From Bradyrhizobium sp. LTSP885 (GTDB lineage: Bacteria > Pseudomonadota > Alphaproteobacteria > Rhizobiales > Xanthobacteraceae), in contig NZ_JYMT01000042.1 of assembly GCF_000938305.1 (NCBI RefSeq), positions 927,223 through 991,222 of the forward strand: a stretch of DNA of 64,000 nucleotides. Direction: 5' to 3'. A program made the translations under genes and the position numbers. The notes beneath the pieces were generated by a model that worked only from the letters and a program-made list of their open reading frames with translations, made no database searches and was not told the DNA's origin. The first letter of the stretch is position 1; each line of letters begins with the position of its first letter. Below, in pieces: positions 33,669 through 41,514 of the stretch.

Positions 33669-34511
33669 TGTCGCAACTCCCCTTTTTGTTGTTGGCCGCC
33701 CTCCCCCGAGCGCGGCCCCCGTCCACTGTCCAAATCGCCTCATCTTCCCCGCGCTGATCCTTGATCATGCGCCGCGCTAATCCTTTGGATTATGCGCTCG
33801 CCGTTAGCCGGCTTGTTGGGATGATCATGGCCCATCAAATTTGAAGAGCGGTTTAAGTATCGCGATGAACGGGGTGTAAATTGGCGCCACGCCCCGCGAT
33901 TCCGGGAATCGCAGAAGTGCCTGTGCCGCAGTCACTTCCCGGCATTCGTGAACGCCGGTTTACCCTTGTGCTTCGGATTGCGATAACCATTGCAGACAAA
34001 GGCGGCGCGGCCGGTGACGGCCATCGTCACACGCAATCGGATTTGGGGTCGAGGAAAGGTCGTAAGGACCGACGAGCGGGTCAGGGTTCCCCGCGCATCG
34101 GACGCGCCAGCGGCAAGCGAAGCCGTCCGGCCTGCAGGCGATCAAGGAACAGATATCTGGAAAATGGGTGCCAGGCGCGGAGTGCGCGGGCCGCCGGAAC
34201 GAGGGCGTCGGCGAACACGTCAGGGCCAGATCTCACTTGGGCATTCGCGCCGGTGAAATTGCGGAGCCAGAAGCATCCGCACCGAACGAAGAAAGCTCTT
34301 GCTTCTTCTGCAGGACCGATCTGGGGAGAGCGAGCTCTCTTTCAAGAGCAACCCCTGCCGAAATTCGATCCAGCCGTTTGACCTGATGTCTCGCCGACAC
34401 CCTCTTTCGTCAACCAGAGCCTCGGGAGACTTTGCCTTGCGGCAGTCCGCCCGGTGGCTCTCGTGACGCGCCGGCATCAAGCCGCCGGCAATCCTCTCGA
34501 GCCGAGAAGAG
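33669..34511. other. Non-coding stretch with a hairpin
   Basis: About 840 bp without a convincing gene. A near-perfect hairpin is at 33774-33797, with core TAATCCTTTGGATTA flanked by GCGC on both sides. A 30-codon minus-strand frame at 33932-34024 lacks a ribosome site and is not counted. The rest has no recognisable structure. Confidence 0.5.
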
Positions 34512-34604
34512 TTACTTCTTCTTCTTGGCGACCTTGCGGGTCTTCTTAGCAGTCTTCTTCACTGCGCTCTTCGCCTTCTTAGCCTTCTTAGCTTTCTTAG
34601 CCAT
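34512..34604 (-). CDS. 30-residue lysine-rich histone-like peptide
   Basis: ATG at 34604, preceded by GGAGG with a 5-nt gap, encodes MAKKAKKAKKAKSAVKKTAK and then KTRKVAKKKK. Sixteen of 30 residues are lysine, with Ala spacing as in histone H1 tails (AKKAKK). It probably binds nucleic acid or another polyanion non-specifically. Such short Lys/Ala proteins are common in Bradyrhizobium as I recall. It is flanked on both sides by long non-coding sequence. Confidence 0.7.
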   Translation of the reverse strand: MAKKAKKAKKAKSAVKKTAKKTRKVAKKKK

Positions 34605-35196
34605 GTTGCCCTCCAGTATGTGTGAGATGGCTCTACTTCGCTGCGTGCATTCGGGAATCGAGATGCACACCCATCCCGAATACACCAACACATCGAAAAA
34701 AACAGCGTCTCGCTTAAGGAAGTGTTGACGCAGCGATGCGCCGCGGTGCCGCGCGCGTCGCCGAACAATTCGACGACGCGTTCGCGCGACGATGTAAAAA
34801 GTGCAGCCACCGCCGACATCGGCATTTGTCAACATCGCAGGAAAGGCTAGCGCCAAAGGCATTTGCTGAATTCGCATCTCGTCGATCGACGCGCGATCGT
34901 CATCGTCGTGAGTCGATGCCGCGGCCGAAAAACGCGCCGGCGCGGACGCTGAGTCGCAGAATTTGGCAATGAAAAAATTTTCGTGGGTAACCCGTCTTCG
35001 CCCCATCGGCGGTCGCCAAAACCGGATTTCCGGACGAATCGCCGACAGGGCGATTCGGTCGCGACAGGCGTCATCGCGACGACGAAGGGCAGCGTGTGAG
35101 GCAAGATCACGTCGCGCTGACACGCGTGCGACGACACCGGAACAGACGACCGAGAGATGATCGAGACGACGCATCCGCGTCGTCTTCGGTGTTCGC
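34605..35196. other. Non-coding stretch downstream of gatB
   Basis: About 590 bp between gatB and the lysine-rich peptide gene. Many short CGATCG/CGTCG runs but no frame with protein-like character and no clear repeat. The promoter of the peptide gene must be within it. Confidence 0.45.
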
Positions 35197-36681
35197 TCAG
35201 ATGCCGAGCTTGGACTTCAGCAGATCGTTGACGGCCTGCGGGTTCGCCTTGCCGCCGGACGACTTCATCACCTGACCGACGAACCAACTGACCAGCTGCG
35301 GCTTCGCCTTGGCTTGCGCGACCTTGTCCGGATTGGTTGCGATGATGTCGTCGACCACCTTCTCGATCGCGCCGAGGTCGGTGACCTGCTTCATGCCGCG
35401 CGCCTCGACGAGCGCGCGCGGATCGCCGCCCTCCTGCCAAACGATCTCGAACAAGTCCTTGGCGATCTTGCCGGAAATCGTCCCCTCGCCGATCAGACCG
35501 ACGATCGCGCCGAGTTGCTCGGCCGACACCGGCGAGGCCGCAATGTCGCGGCTCTCCTTGTTCAGCCGCCCGAACAGTTCGTTGATCACCCAATTGGCGG
35601 CAAGCTTGCCGTCGCGCGCCTTGTCGGCGAGGCCGGACAACACCGTCTCGTAGAAGTCGGCGCTCTCGCGCTCGGCCACCAGCACGCTCGCATCATAGGA
35701 TGAGAGACCGAAACCCGTAATAAACCGGGACTTCTTCTGATCCGGCAGTTCCGGCAGATCCGCCTTGAGCTCGTCGACGAAGGCCTGGCTGAATTCGAGC
35801 GGCAGCAGATCCGGATCGGGGAAGTAACGGTAGTCGTGCGCCTCTTCCTTCGAGCGCATCGAGCGCGTCTCGCCCTTGTTCGGGTCGAACAGCCGCGTCT
35901 CCTGGTCGATTACACCGCCGTCCTCGATGATCTCGATCTGGCGCCGCGCCTCGTACTCGATCGCCTGGCCGATGAAGTTGACCGAGTTCATGTTCTTGAT
36001 TTCGCAGCGGGTGCCGAGCGGACCGCCCGGCTTGCGCACGGAGACGTTGACGTCGGCGCGCAGGCTGCCCTTCTCCATGTCACCGTCGCAGGTGCCGAGA
36101 TAGCGCAGGATCGAGCGCAGCTTGGTCACGTAAGCCTTGGCCTGCTCGGCGTCGCGGATGTCGGGCTTGGAGACGATCTCCATCAGCGCGACGCCGCAGC
36201 GGTTGAGGTCGACATAAGACATCGTCGGCGACTGGTCGTGCAGCAACTTGCCGGCGTCCTGTTCCAGATGCAGCCGCTCGATGCCAACAGTGACGCTGCG
36301 GCCGCCGTCGAGCTCGAGCACCACCTCGCCCTCGCCCACGATCGGCGACTTGTACTGGCTGATCTGGTAGCCCTGCGGCGAGTCCGGATAAAAATAGTTC
36401 TTGCGGTCGAACACCGAGCGCAAATTGATCTTGGCGTTCAGCCCGAGCCCGGTGCGCACCGCCTGGCGGACGCACGCCGCGTTGATCACGGGCAGCATGC
36501 CCGGCATCGCGGCATCGACCAGCGAGACGTGGCTGTTGGGATCGCCGCCGAACGCGGTGGACGCGCCCGAGAACAGCTTTGAGTTCGAGGTGACCTGGGC
36601 ATGGACCTCCAGGCCGATCACGACTTCCCAGTCGCCGGTGGCGCCTTTGATCAGTTTGTGGGGTGCGGCAGAAGCGTTCAT
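35197..36681 (-). CDS. gatB: Aspartyl/glutamyl-tRNA(Asn/Gln) amidotransferase subunit B
   Basis: GatB binds the mischarged tRNA and, with GatA and GatC, converts Glu-tRNA(Gln) and Asp-tRNA(Asn) to the correct amidated forms. The 494-residue protein starts MNASAAPHKLIKGATGDWEV at ATG 36681; the open frame extends further without a better start. Signatures: VIGLEVHAQVTSNSKLFSGA, DAAMPGMLPVIN, DRKNYFYPDSPQGYQISQYK and LRADVNVSVR, then the C-terminal YqeY-like domain that ends in NDLLKSKLGI. It is separated from gatC and gatA by a patatin gene and a small gene, all on the same strand. Confidence 0.96.
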   Translation of the reverse strand: MNASAAPHKLIKGATGDWEVVIGLEVHAQVTSNSKLFSGASTAFGGDPNSHVSLVDAAMPGMLPVINAACVRQAVRTGLGLNAKINLRSVFDRKNYFYPDSPQGYQISQYKSPIVGEGEVVLELDGGRSVTVGIERLHLEQDAGKLLHDQSPTMSYVDLNRCGVALMEIVSKPDIRDAEQAKAYVTKLRSILRYLGTCDGDMEKGSLRADVNVSVRKPGGPLGTRCEIKNMNSVNFIGQAIEYEARRQIEIIEDGGVIDQETRLFDPNKGETRSMRSKEEAHDYRYFPDPDLLPLEFSQAFVDELKADLPELPDQKKSRFITGFGLSSYDASVLVAERESADFYETVLSGLADKARDGKLAANWVINELFGRLNKESRDIAASPVSAEQLGAIVGLIGEGTISGKIAKDLFEIVWQEGGDPRALVEARGMKQVTDLGAIEKVVDDIIATNPDKVAQAKAKPQLVSWFVGQVMKSSGGKANPQAVNDLLKSKLGI

Positions 36682-36774
36682 GGCTCTCGGTGTCCGGACA
36701 TCTGATATCTGGGATGGATTGGGCTTCGCGCAACCGAAAGCGGCAGTCAAGCCGGCTCCGAGCATGATTTGGGC

Positions 36775-38172
36775 TTACAGCCCGTGCCGGAACGACTGAT
36801 AGGCCTTGCTCAAGCGCAAGGCATCGCCGCCGCCGGCGATCAGCTGGTCGACCTGCTCCGCGGGGAGTGAAAACCGCGTCGGGATGGCGTTCAGGATGCC
36901 GGCGCGTTCGGGGCCGAGCTGGTCGAAGCTCAGCCGCTCGATATAGAAGGAGACGTCGCCGCACTTCCAGTTGGCGCCGACGCCGAGCCTCACGCGCTCG
37001 GCCGCCGACAGGCCGCAGCGCCAGCGCTTCAGCTTGCCGTTCCAATCATTGGCCAGCGCCGTGAACGCCGCGTAGCTCGACCGCACGCTGGAATCGATCG
37101 CGGTGTCGGCCGCCGCGGACACAAGCTCGACGCCGTTCGGGCCCTCCAGGGTCTGCACGAAGTCGCCGGAGATGCCGCGCCCGGCATCGACCACCAGAAA
37201 CAGCACGCGCCTGAGTTTTGCCGCCTGCCGCTCGCTCAACGGCTCGTAGGGCCGCTGCGCCGCGAGCAGCCCGATGCTGATGCCGGACAGGCCGTAATTG
37301 TCGACGAGGCCGCCATCGAGCAGCTTGACGTAGCGCATCGAGCCGTCGCGGTAGCGCGCCTGGGCCTCGGCAAACGAGCGCAACAGCGGCTGCGCATTCG
37401 GATCGTTCCTGACACGCTCGAGCCAGGGCGGCAGCGGTGCCTTGCAGCCGCCGGGAAAGGTCTCCAGCACGATCGGCGCGAACGCCAGCGGCACCGCCGC
37501 CGAGGCGGCCACCGCTTCGGCGACGCGGTAGGAGCGGATGTCGCTGCACAGCGCGTCGAAGGCGGTCTTGCCGAACACGAAGGGCGTGCGGTTGTAGATG
37601 TCTGACGCGTTGATCCAGACCCGCGGCCTGCGGTCGTCGGACAACGAATCGAAGCGCGCACCGTTGAACAGGTTGCGGTCGAGCCAATCGGTGAACTGGC
37701 TGTCGTTGATGCCACCGCCGAGCGCACGCCCGATATTGCCGAGCGAGATCTGGGTCTTCAGTCCCTCTTCGGCGTTGCGCAGCAGGAAGCGTTCGCGGAA
37801 ATCGTCGAGCGCCGCGCGGCGCTTGAGGCCGAAATAGGCGGCGGTGACCGAACCGCCGGAGACGCCCGACACGAAGTCGACGCGGTCGAGCAGCGTCTTT
37901 GCGCCTGATACACCGGACCGCGCGCGGTCGAGTTCCCCGAGCACGCCGAAGGAGAACGCTGCGGCGCGCGTGCCGCCGCCGGAGAACGACAGCGCGAGCA
38001 GGACATCGTCCTGGTAGTCCGGAATGTCGCGGGCGCTGTTGTTGTCGGCGAGCGCGGCACCAAGCGGCACATTGCCGGGCAGATTGTAGACGGTCGCGCA
38101 GCCCGCAAGGCCCGCCGCCACCACGGCCACCAGCACTGCCGGCAGCCACGCCCCTATGCCCGACCCACGCAC
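36775..38172 (-). CDS. Patatin-like phospholipase lipoprotein
   Basis: The 465-residue product begins with a signal sequence and lipobox (VVAAGLAGCATVYN; lipidated Cys at about 25), so it should be anchored in a membrane. The patatin domain shows LSFSGGGTRAAAFSFGVL (oxyanion hole, about 62-79), DFVSGVSGGSVTAAYFG with the nucleophile Ser of GVSGG, and KLLDGGLVDNYGLSG with the catalytic Asp of DGG. It is probably a phospholipase A or acyl hydrolase. It lies between the 96-residue gene after gatA and gatB, and there is no evidence it works with the tRNA amidotransferase. Confidence 0.9.
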   Translation of the reverse strand: MRGSGIGAWLPAVLVAVVAAGLAGCATVYNLPGNVPLGAALADNNSARDIPDYQDDVLLALSFSGGGTRAAAFSFGVLGELDRARSGVSGAKTLLDRVDFVSGVSGGSVTAAYFGLKRRAALDDFRERFLLRNAEEGLKTQISLGNIGRALGGGINDSQFTDWLDRNLFNGARFDSLSDDRRPRVWINASDIYNRTPFVFGKTAFDALCSDIRSYRVAEAVAASAAVPLAFAPIVLETFPGGCKAPLPPWLERVRNDPNAQPLLRSFAEAQARYRDGSMRYVKLLDGGLVDNYGLSGISIGLLAAQRPYEPLSERQAAKLRRVLFLVVDAGRGISGDFVQTLEGPNGVELVSAAADTAIDSSVRSSYAAFTALANDWNGKLKRWRCGLSAAERVRLGVGANWKCGDVSFYIERLSFDQLGPERAGILNAIPTRFSLPAEQVDQLIAGGGDALRLSKAYQSFRHGL

Positions 38173-38291
38173 GAATACTCTCTTGCCACTGGGCCCCCGC
38201 CCCGGTTCCGCAAGCGTATCACGGGCAATCTGGGCGGCGGCATGGCGGCCGAAACAGGGTTAATGATCGCGGTGCCTCGGCACCGGCACGA

Positions 38292-38582
38292 TTACGTGCG
38301 CTGGGGCAGCAGCGTGGACACGATCCGCTGCCACTCCGCCTCGAGCGCATCCTTCGCCACCAGCTGGCCGGCTTGCCGATACCAGTAGCCGGCATTGCCG
38401 AGATCTCCCTCGACGCGATGCAGATAGGCGTGCACCCACGCCGAATTGGCGTCGCTCTCGTCCTGCACGATTTTGTGCGCCTGCTCCCAATCGCCCTTGG
38501 CCGCCCACCACAGCGCCGCGAGCGGCGGCGACAGCCTCGCATCAGGCGCAGCGTCAGCGAGACTGGCGCGGAACTCGGCCAT
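38292..38582 (-). CDS. Hypothetical protein, 96 residues, TPR-like
   Basis: It starts at ATG 38582, three bases after the gatA stop, so is probably translated from the same message. The sequence (LAALWWAAKGDWEQAHKIVQ, then AWVHAYLHRVEGDLGNAGYW and YRQAG) looks helical and resembles a single tetratricopeptide-like hairpin. I recall similar proteins in Bradyrhizobium beside gatA. No function is known. Confidence 0.72.
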   Translation of the reverse strand: MAEFRASLADAAPDARLSPPLAALWWAAKGDWEQAHKIVQDESDANSAWVHAYLHRVEGDLGNAGYWYRQAGQLVAKDALEAEWQRIVSTLLPQRT

Positions 38583-38585
38583 CGC

Positions 38586-40058
38586 TCACCACCATTTCGG
38601 CGGAGTGAAGTGACCCGCCGCCTGCTCGATGACGGCACCGAGCGAGAACAGCGTCTCCTCGTCGAACGGACGGCCGATCAATTGCAGGCCGAGCGGCAAG
38701 CCTTGCGCATCCATGCCCGATGGGACCGCGATGCCCGGCAGGCCCGCCATGTTCACGGTCACGGTGAAGATGTCGTTGAGATACATCTCGACCGGATCGG
38801 CGCCCTTTTCGCCGACACCGAACGCAGCCGACGGCGTCGCCGGTGTCAGGATCGCGTGCACGCCCTTGGCGAAGCAATCCTCGAAGTCCTTCTTGATCAG
38901 CGTCCGCACCTTCTGCGCGCGCAGGTAATAGGCATCGTAATAGCCGGCCGAGAGCACATAGGTGCCGATCATCACGCGGCGGCGTACCTCGTCGCCAAAG
39001 CCTTCGGCGCGGCTGTTCTCGTACATCTCGATGATGTTCTTGCCCGGCTCGCGCAGGCCATAACGCACGCCGTCATAGCGCGCGAGGTTGGACGAGGCCT
39101 CCGCCGGCGCCACGATGTAATAGGCCGGCAGTGCGTATTTGGTATGCGGCAGCGACACCTCGACGAGTTCGGCACCGGCGGCCTTCAGCCATTCCGCGCC
39201 CTGGCTCCAGAGCTTTTCGATCTCGGCCGGCATGCCGTCGAGACGATACTCCTTGGGGATTCCGATCTTCATGCCCTTCACCGACTTGCCGATCGCAGCT
39301 TCGTAATCCGGCACGGCGATATCGACCGACGTCGTGTCCTTCGGATCGTGGCCGGCCATCGAGCGCATCAGGATCGCGGCGTCGCGCGTGCTGCGCGCGA
39401 TCGGCCCGGCCTGGTCGAGCGACGACGCGAACGCGACGATGCCCCAGCGCGAACAGCGGCCGTAGGTCGGCTTGATGCCGACGGTCGCGGTGAACGCCGC
39501 CGGCTGGCGGATCGAGCCGCCGGTGTCGGTCGCGGTCGCGCCCATGCAGAGCAGCGCCGCCACTGCCGAAGCCGAGCCGCCGGACGAACCGCCCGGCACC
39601 AACGCGGTGTTGGAGCCTCCGCGCCGCCACGGGTTGGTCACCGGGCCGAAGCACGAGGTCTCGTTCGACGAGCCCATCGCGAACTCGTCATTGTTGAGCT
39701 TGCCGAGCAGCACCGCACCGTCGCGCCAGAGCTGCGACGTCACCGTCGACTCATAGGGCGGGATGAAATTGCCGAGGATCTTCGAGCACGCGGTGGTTCT
39801 GATGTCGCGGGTCGCGAACAGGTCCTTGATGCCGAGCGGAATCCCGGCGAGCGGGCCGCCCTCGCCCTTCGCGATTTTCGCGTCGGCGTCCTTCGCCATC
39901 TCGCGCGCGCGGTCGGGCGTCGGCAAGACATAGGCATTGAGCATGCGCGCGGCCTCGATCGCGGCGAGATGCGCCTCAGTCAGCTCAAGTGCGGTGAAAG
40001 ACTTGCTCGCCAGGCCCTGACGGGCCTCGGCGATCGTCATCGATGTCAAATCAGTCAT
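38586..40058 (-). CDS. gatA: Glutamyl-tRNA(Gln) amidotransferase subunit A
   Basis: GatA is the glutaminase/amidase subunit that supplies ammonia to GatB. The 490-residue protein has the amidase-signature catalytic set: GIPLGIKDLFATRD with the Lys (about 77), and VPGGSSGGSASAVAALLCMG with cis-Ser and nucleophile Ser (about 155 and 179 region, TDTGGSIRQPAAFTATVGI). Its ATG overlaps the stop of a 76-residue gene (ATGA) in the gatC-gatA interval. It ends with HFTPPKWW. Confidence 0.96.
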   Translation of the reverse strand: MTDLTSMTIAEARQGLASKSFTALELTEAHLAAIEAARMLNAYVLPTPDRAREMAKDADAKIAKGEGGPLAGIPLGIKDLFATRDIRTTACSKILGNFIPPYESTVTSQLWRDGAVLLGKLNNDEFAMGSSNETSCFGPVTNPWRRGGSNTALVPGGSSGGSASAVAALLCMGATATDTGGSIRQPAAFTATVGIKPTYGRCSRWGIVAFASSLDQAGPIARSTRDAAILMRSMAGHDPKDTTSVDIAVPDYEAAIGKSVKGMKIGIPKEYRLDGMPAEIEKLWSQGAEWLKAAGAELVEVSLPHTKYALPAYYIVAPAEASSNLARYDGVRYGLREPGKNIIEMYENSRAEGFGDEVRRRVMIGTYVLSAGYYDAYYLRAQKVRTLIKKDFEDCFAKGVHAILTPATPSAAFGVGEKGADPVEMYLNDIFTVTVNMAGLPGIAVPSGMDAQGLPLGLQLIGRPFDEETLFSLGAVIEQAAGHFTPPKWW

Positions 40059-40285
40059 TTATTGATCGGGCTGCAGAAGAACGGAGACAGGGTCTTGTCG
40101 TTGGCGGGATCGTCTTGCCGCGCCTTGCTATTTTCCTTGGCGCGCGCCGCATCGAGCGCCTCGAGCTGGTCGAGCACGGCATCGATCGCCTCATTGGGAT
40201 CGGCGACCTTGCCCTTCCGCTCCATCACATCGAGGAAGTCCATATAGGCCTTGTAGGCCTTCTCATCGTCGCACAGCATGCACAT
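40055..40285 (-). CDS. Hypothetical 76-residue protein between gatC and gatA
   Basis: Begins MCMLCDDEKAYKAYMDFLDV and ends DKTLSPFFCSPINK. It is helical and highly charged, with Cys-x-x-Cys at residues 2-5 and another Cys near the end. The ATG at 40285 and the ATGA overlap with gatA show that it is in the operon. I do not recognise a family. A metal-binding possibility from the CxxC is speculation. Confidence 0.7.
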   Translation of the reverse strand: MCMLCDDEKAYKAYMDFLDVMERKGKVADPNEAIDAVLDQLEALDAARAKENSKARQDDPANDKTLSPFFCSPINK

Positions 40286-40314
40286 CGGACTGTCGTTCCC
40301 GGATCGTAAAAGAA

Positions 40315-40602
40315 CTACTCGACCACCTTCGGCACCAGGAAGAAATGGTTCAGCGTATCGGGCGCGTTGCGGACGATGTCATCGGCGATCTCGCCGTCAT
40401 TGACCACATCGGCGCGCTTCTTCATCTCCATCGGCGTCACCGAGGTCATCGGCTCAACGCCCTCGACGTTCACCTCCGAGAGCTGCTCGACAAAGGCCAG
40501 CATCGCGTTCAGCTCGCCCTGGAGGTGGGGAACTTCGGCGTCGCTGACCGCGATCCGCGCCAGATGCGCGATGCGGCGGACAGTCGTGGCGTCTACGGAC
40601 AT
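40315..40602 (-). CDS. gatC: Aspartyl/glutamyl-tRNA amidotransferase subunit C
   Basis: The 95-residue product begins MSVDATTVRRIAHLARIAVS and continues with ELNAMLAFVEQLSEVNVEGVEPM, TSVTPMEMKKRADVV and DDIVRNAPDTLNHFFLVPKVVE, the conserved GatC sequence that wraps round GatA and GatB. I take ATG 40602 as start rather than 40617, as other GatC proteins begin this way. It heads gatC-76aa-gatA-96aa. A tandem 13-bp repeat stands 20 bp upstream. Confidence 0.95.
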   Translation of the reverse strand: MSVDATTVRRIAHLARIAVSDAEVPHLQGELNAMLAFVEQLSEVNVEGVEPMTSVTPMEMKKRADVVNDGEIADDIVRNAPDTLNHFFLVPKVVE

Positions 40603-40622
40603 AATATAGGGCCCCAAGGCTC

Positions 40623-40674
40623 ACAGGTCAGCCTGAAAGGTCAGGCTCAAAGGTCAGGCTGAAAGGTCAGCCTG
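40623..40674. repeat. Four tandem 13-bp repeats upstream of gatC
   Basis: Units at 40623, 40636, 40649 and 40662 read AAAGGTCAGGCTG with G/C variation at positions 10 and 13 (the first starts ACAGG). Adjacent units form inverted pairs (AGCCTGA...TCAGGCT), so the array can fold. It lies 20-72 bp before gatC and may affect transcription or translation of the operon. Confidence 0.85.
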
Positions 40675-40734
40675 CCGTATAGCAGAGGCCGGTTTTGCGC
40701 CGCAACCGCGCCAACGCAACCCAAGGCGTCGGGG

Positions 40735-41049
40735 CTATGCGCTTTTCGGGAACAAAGGCCGGAAAAACGACCGTTCATAGCGGATGAAGCAGCCCGTCTC
40801 CTTGGCGAAGGCCACGGCCTTCCGAACGTCCGGATCCAGGGCAGCGTCCTTGCGGTACTGCTCGTAGGCCGCGAGGCTCGGAAAGCTGAACATCGCCAAG
40901 GCGATGTCGCTGGCTCCTTCGGACGGCAGAAAATAGCCGTGATGAATACCGCCAAACCGGGGCATCAGCTCCAGCCACATCGCACCGTAAGCCTCGAAGT
41001 CGGCGAGCTTGTCCGGGTCGACTTCGTACCGCAGGTAACAAGTGATCAT
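40735..41049 (-). CDS. NIPSNAP-family protein
   Basis: 104 residues from ATG 41049 (GGGAG about 9 nt upstream; the longer frame has no features). It begins MITCYLRYEVDPDKLADFEA and has YGAMWLELMPRFGGIHHGYF, typical of the NIPSNAP dimeric alpha/beta-barrel fold. Members may bind small ligands, but the role is usually unknown. It is separated from gatC by about 60 bp beyond the tandem repeats, on the same strand and upstream of it. Confidence 0.8.
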   Translation of the reverse strand: MITCYLRYEVDPDKLADFEAYGAMWLELMPRFGGIHHGYFLPSEGASDIALAMFSFPSLAAYEQYRKDAALDPDVRKAVAFAKETGCFIRYERSFFRPLFPKSA

Positions 41050-41221
41050 GTTGTGGTGCTCCCGCGCCAAGTGAACCGCCGTCTCACCATGTCCGGGCGC
41101 CGGCAGCCGATGATTTAGACTGCAAAACCCCACGACGAAACCACTTTGCGCCCCCGACGCAGTCGTCCTGAAACATTCCCGGCGCGTAGTCGTTCCAAAC
41201 AGAAGAAATTTGGAGCGCGTC

Positions 41222-41329
41222 ATGTCCATGCTCAACAGCAGCCCGCGGCCGGAAGGCTGGGATCCCGCCCTCTGGTCGATCGGAACGGTCATCGGGTTCG
41301 CGATCCTTTACGTTGCCTGCCTGGCCTAA
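41222..41329 (+). CDS. Putative 35-residue membrane protein
   Basis: ATG 41222 is preceded by GGAG with a 6-nt gap. The peptide MSMLNSSPRPEGWDPALWSI ends with GTVIGFAILYVACLA, one hydrophobic helix at the C terminus, so a tail-anchored or single-pass protein is likely. The stop is TAA. The next small gene starts 14 bp later, giving a two-gene unit. Not recognised. Confidence 0.62.
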   Translation: MSMLNSSPRPEGWDPALWSIGTVIGFAILYVACLA

Positions 41330-41343
41330 GCGGGCAAGCAGCC

Positions 41344-41514
41344 ATGTCCCAGGCAAGAGGCCTGCAGGAAAAGGCCGAGATGTTCGAGCGCCGCGCCGAA
41401 AGCGCCAGCGATCCGATCTCGAGGCGGCACTACAAGGAAATGGCCGCGCATTATCGCGTGCTCGCCGCGGAGCATCTTCAGATCAACCGCGACGAACCCG
41501 CGCATCAGGCCTGA
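41344..41514 (+). CDS. Small helical hypothetical protein, 56 residues
   Basis: ATG 41344 begins MSQARGLQEKAEMFERRAES, followed by ASDPISRRHYKEMAAHYRV and LAAEHLQINRDEP. It is an amphipathic, charged helix pair and resembles short Bradyrhizobium proteins of unknown role. It follows the 35-residue membrane ORF and converges with the 359-residue FMN enzyme gene, overlapping its end by 10 bp. Confidence 0.65.
   Translation: MSQARGLQEKAEMFERRAESASDPISRRHYKEMAAHYRVLAAEHLQINRDEPAHQA

Noticed and set aside
33932..34024. 30-codon minus-strand frame (MAVTGRAAFVCNGYRNPKHK...)
   Set aside because: Protein-like in part but without a ribosome-binding site; support too weak to list as a gene.
40623..40674. 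Possible CRISPR array
   Set aside because: Units are 13 bp and contiguous, with no spacers and no cas genes; a simple tandem repeat.
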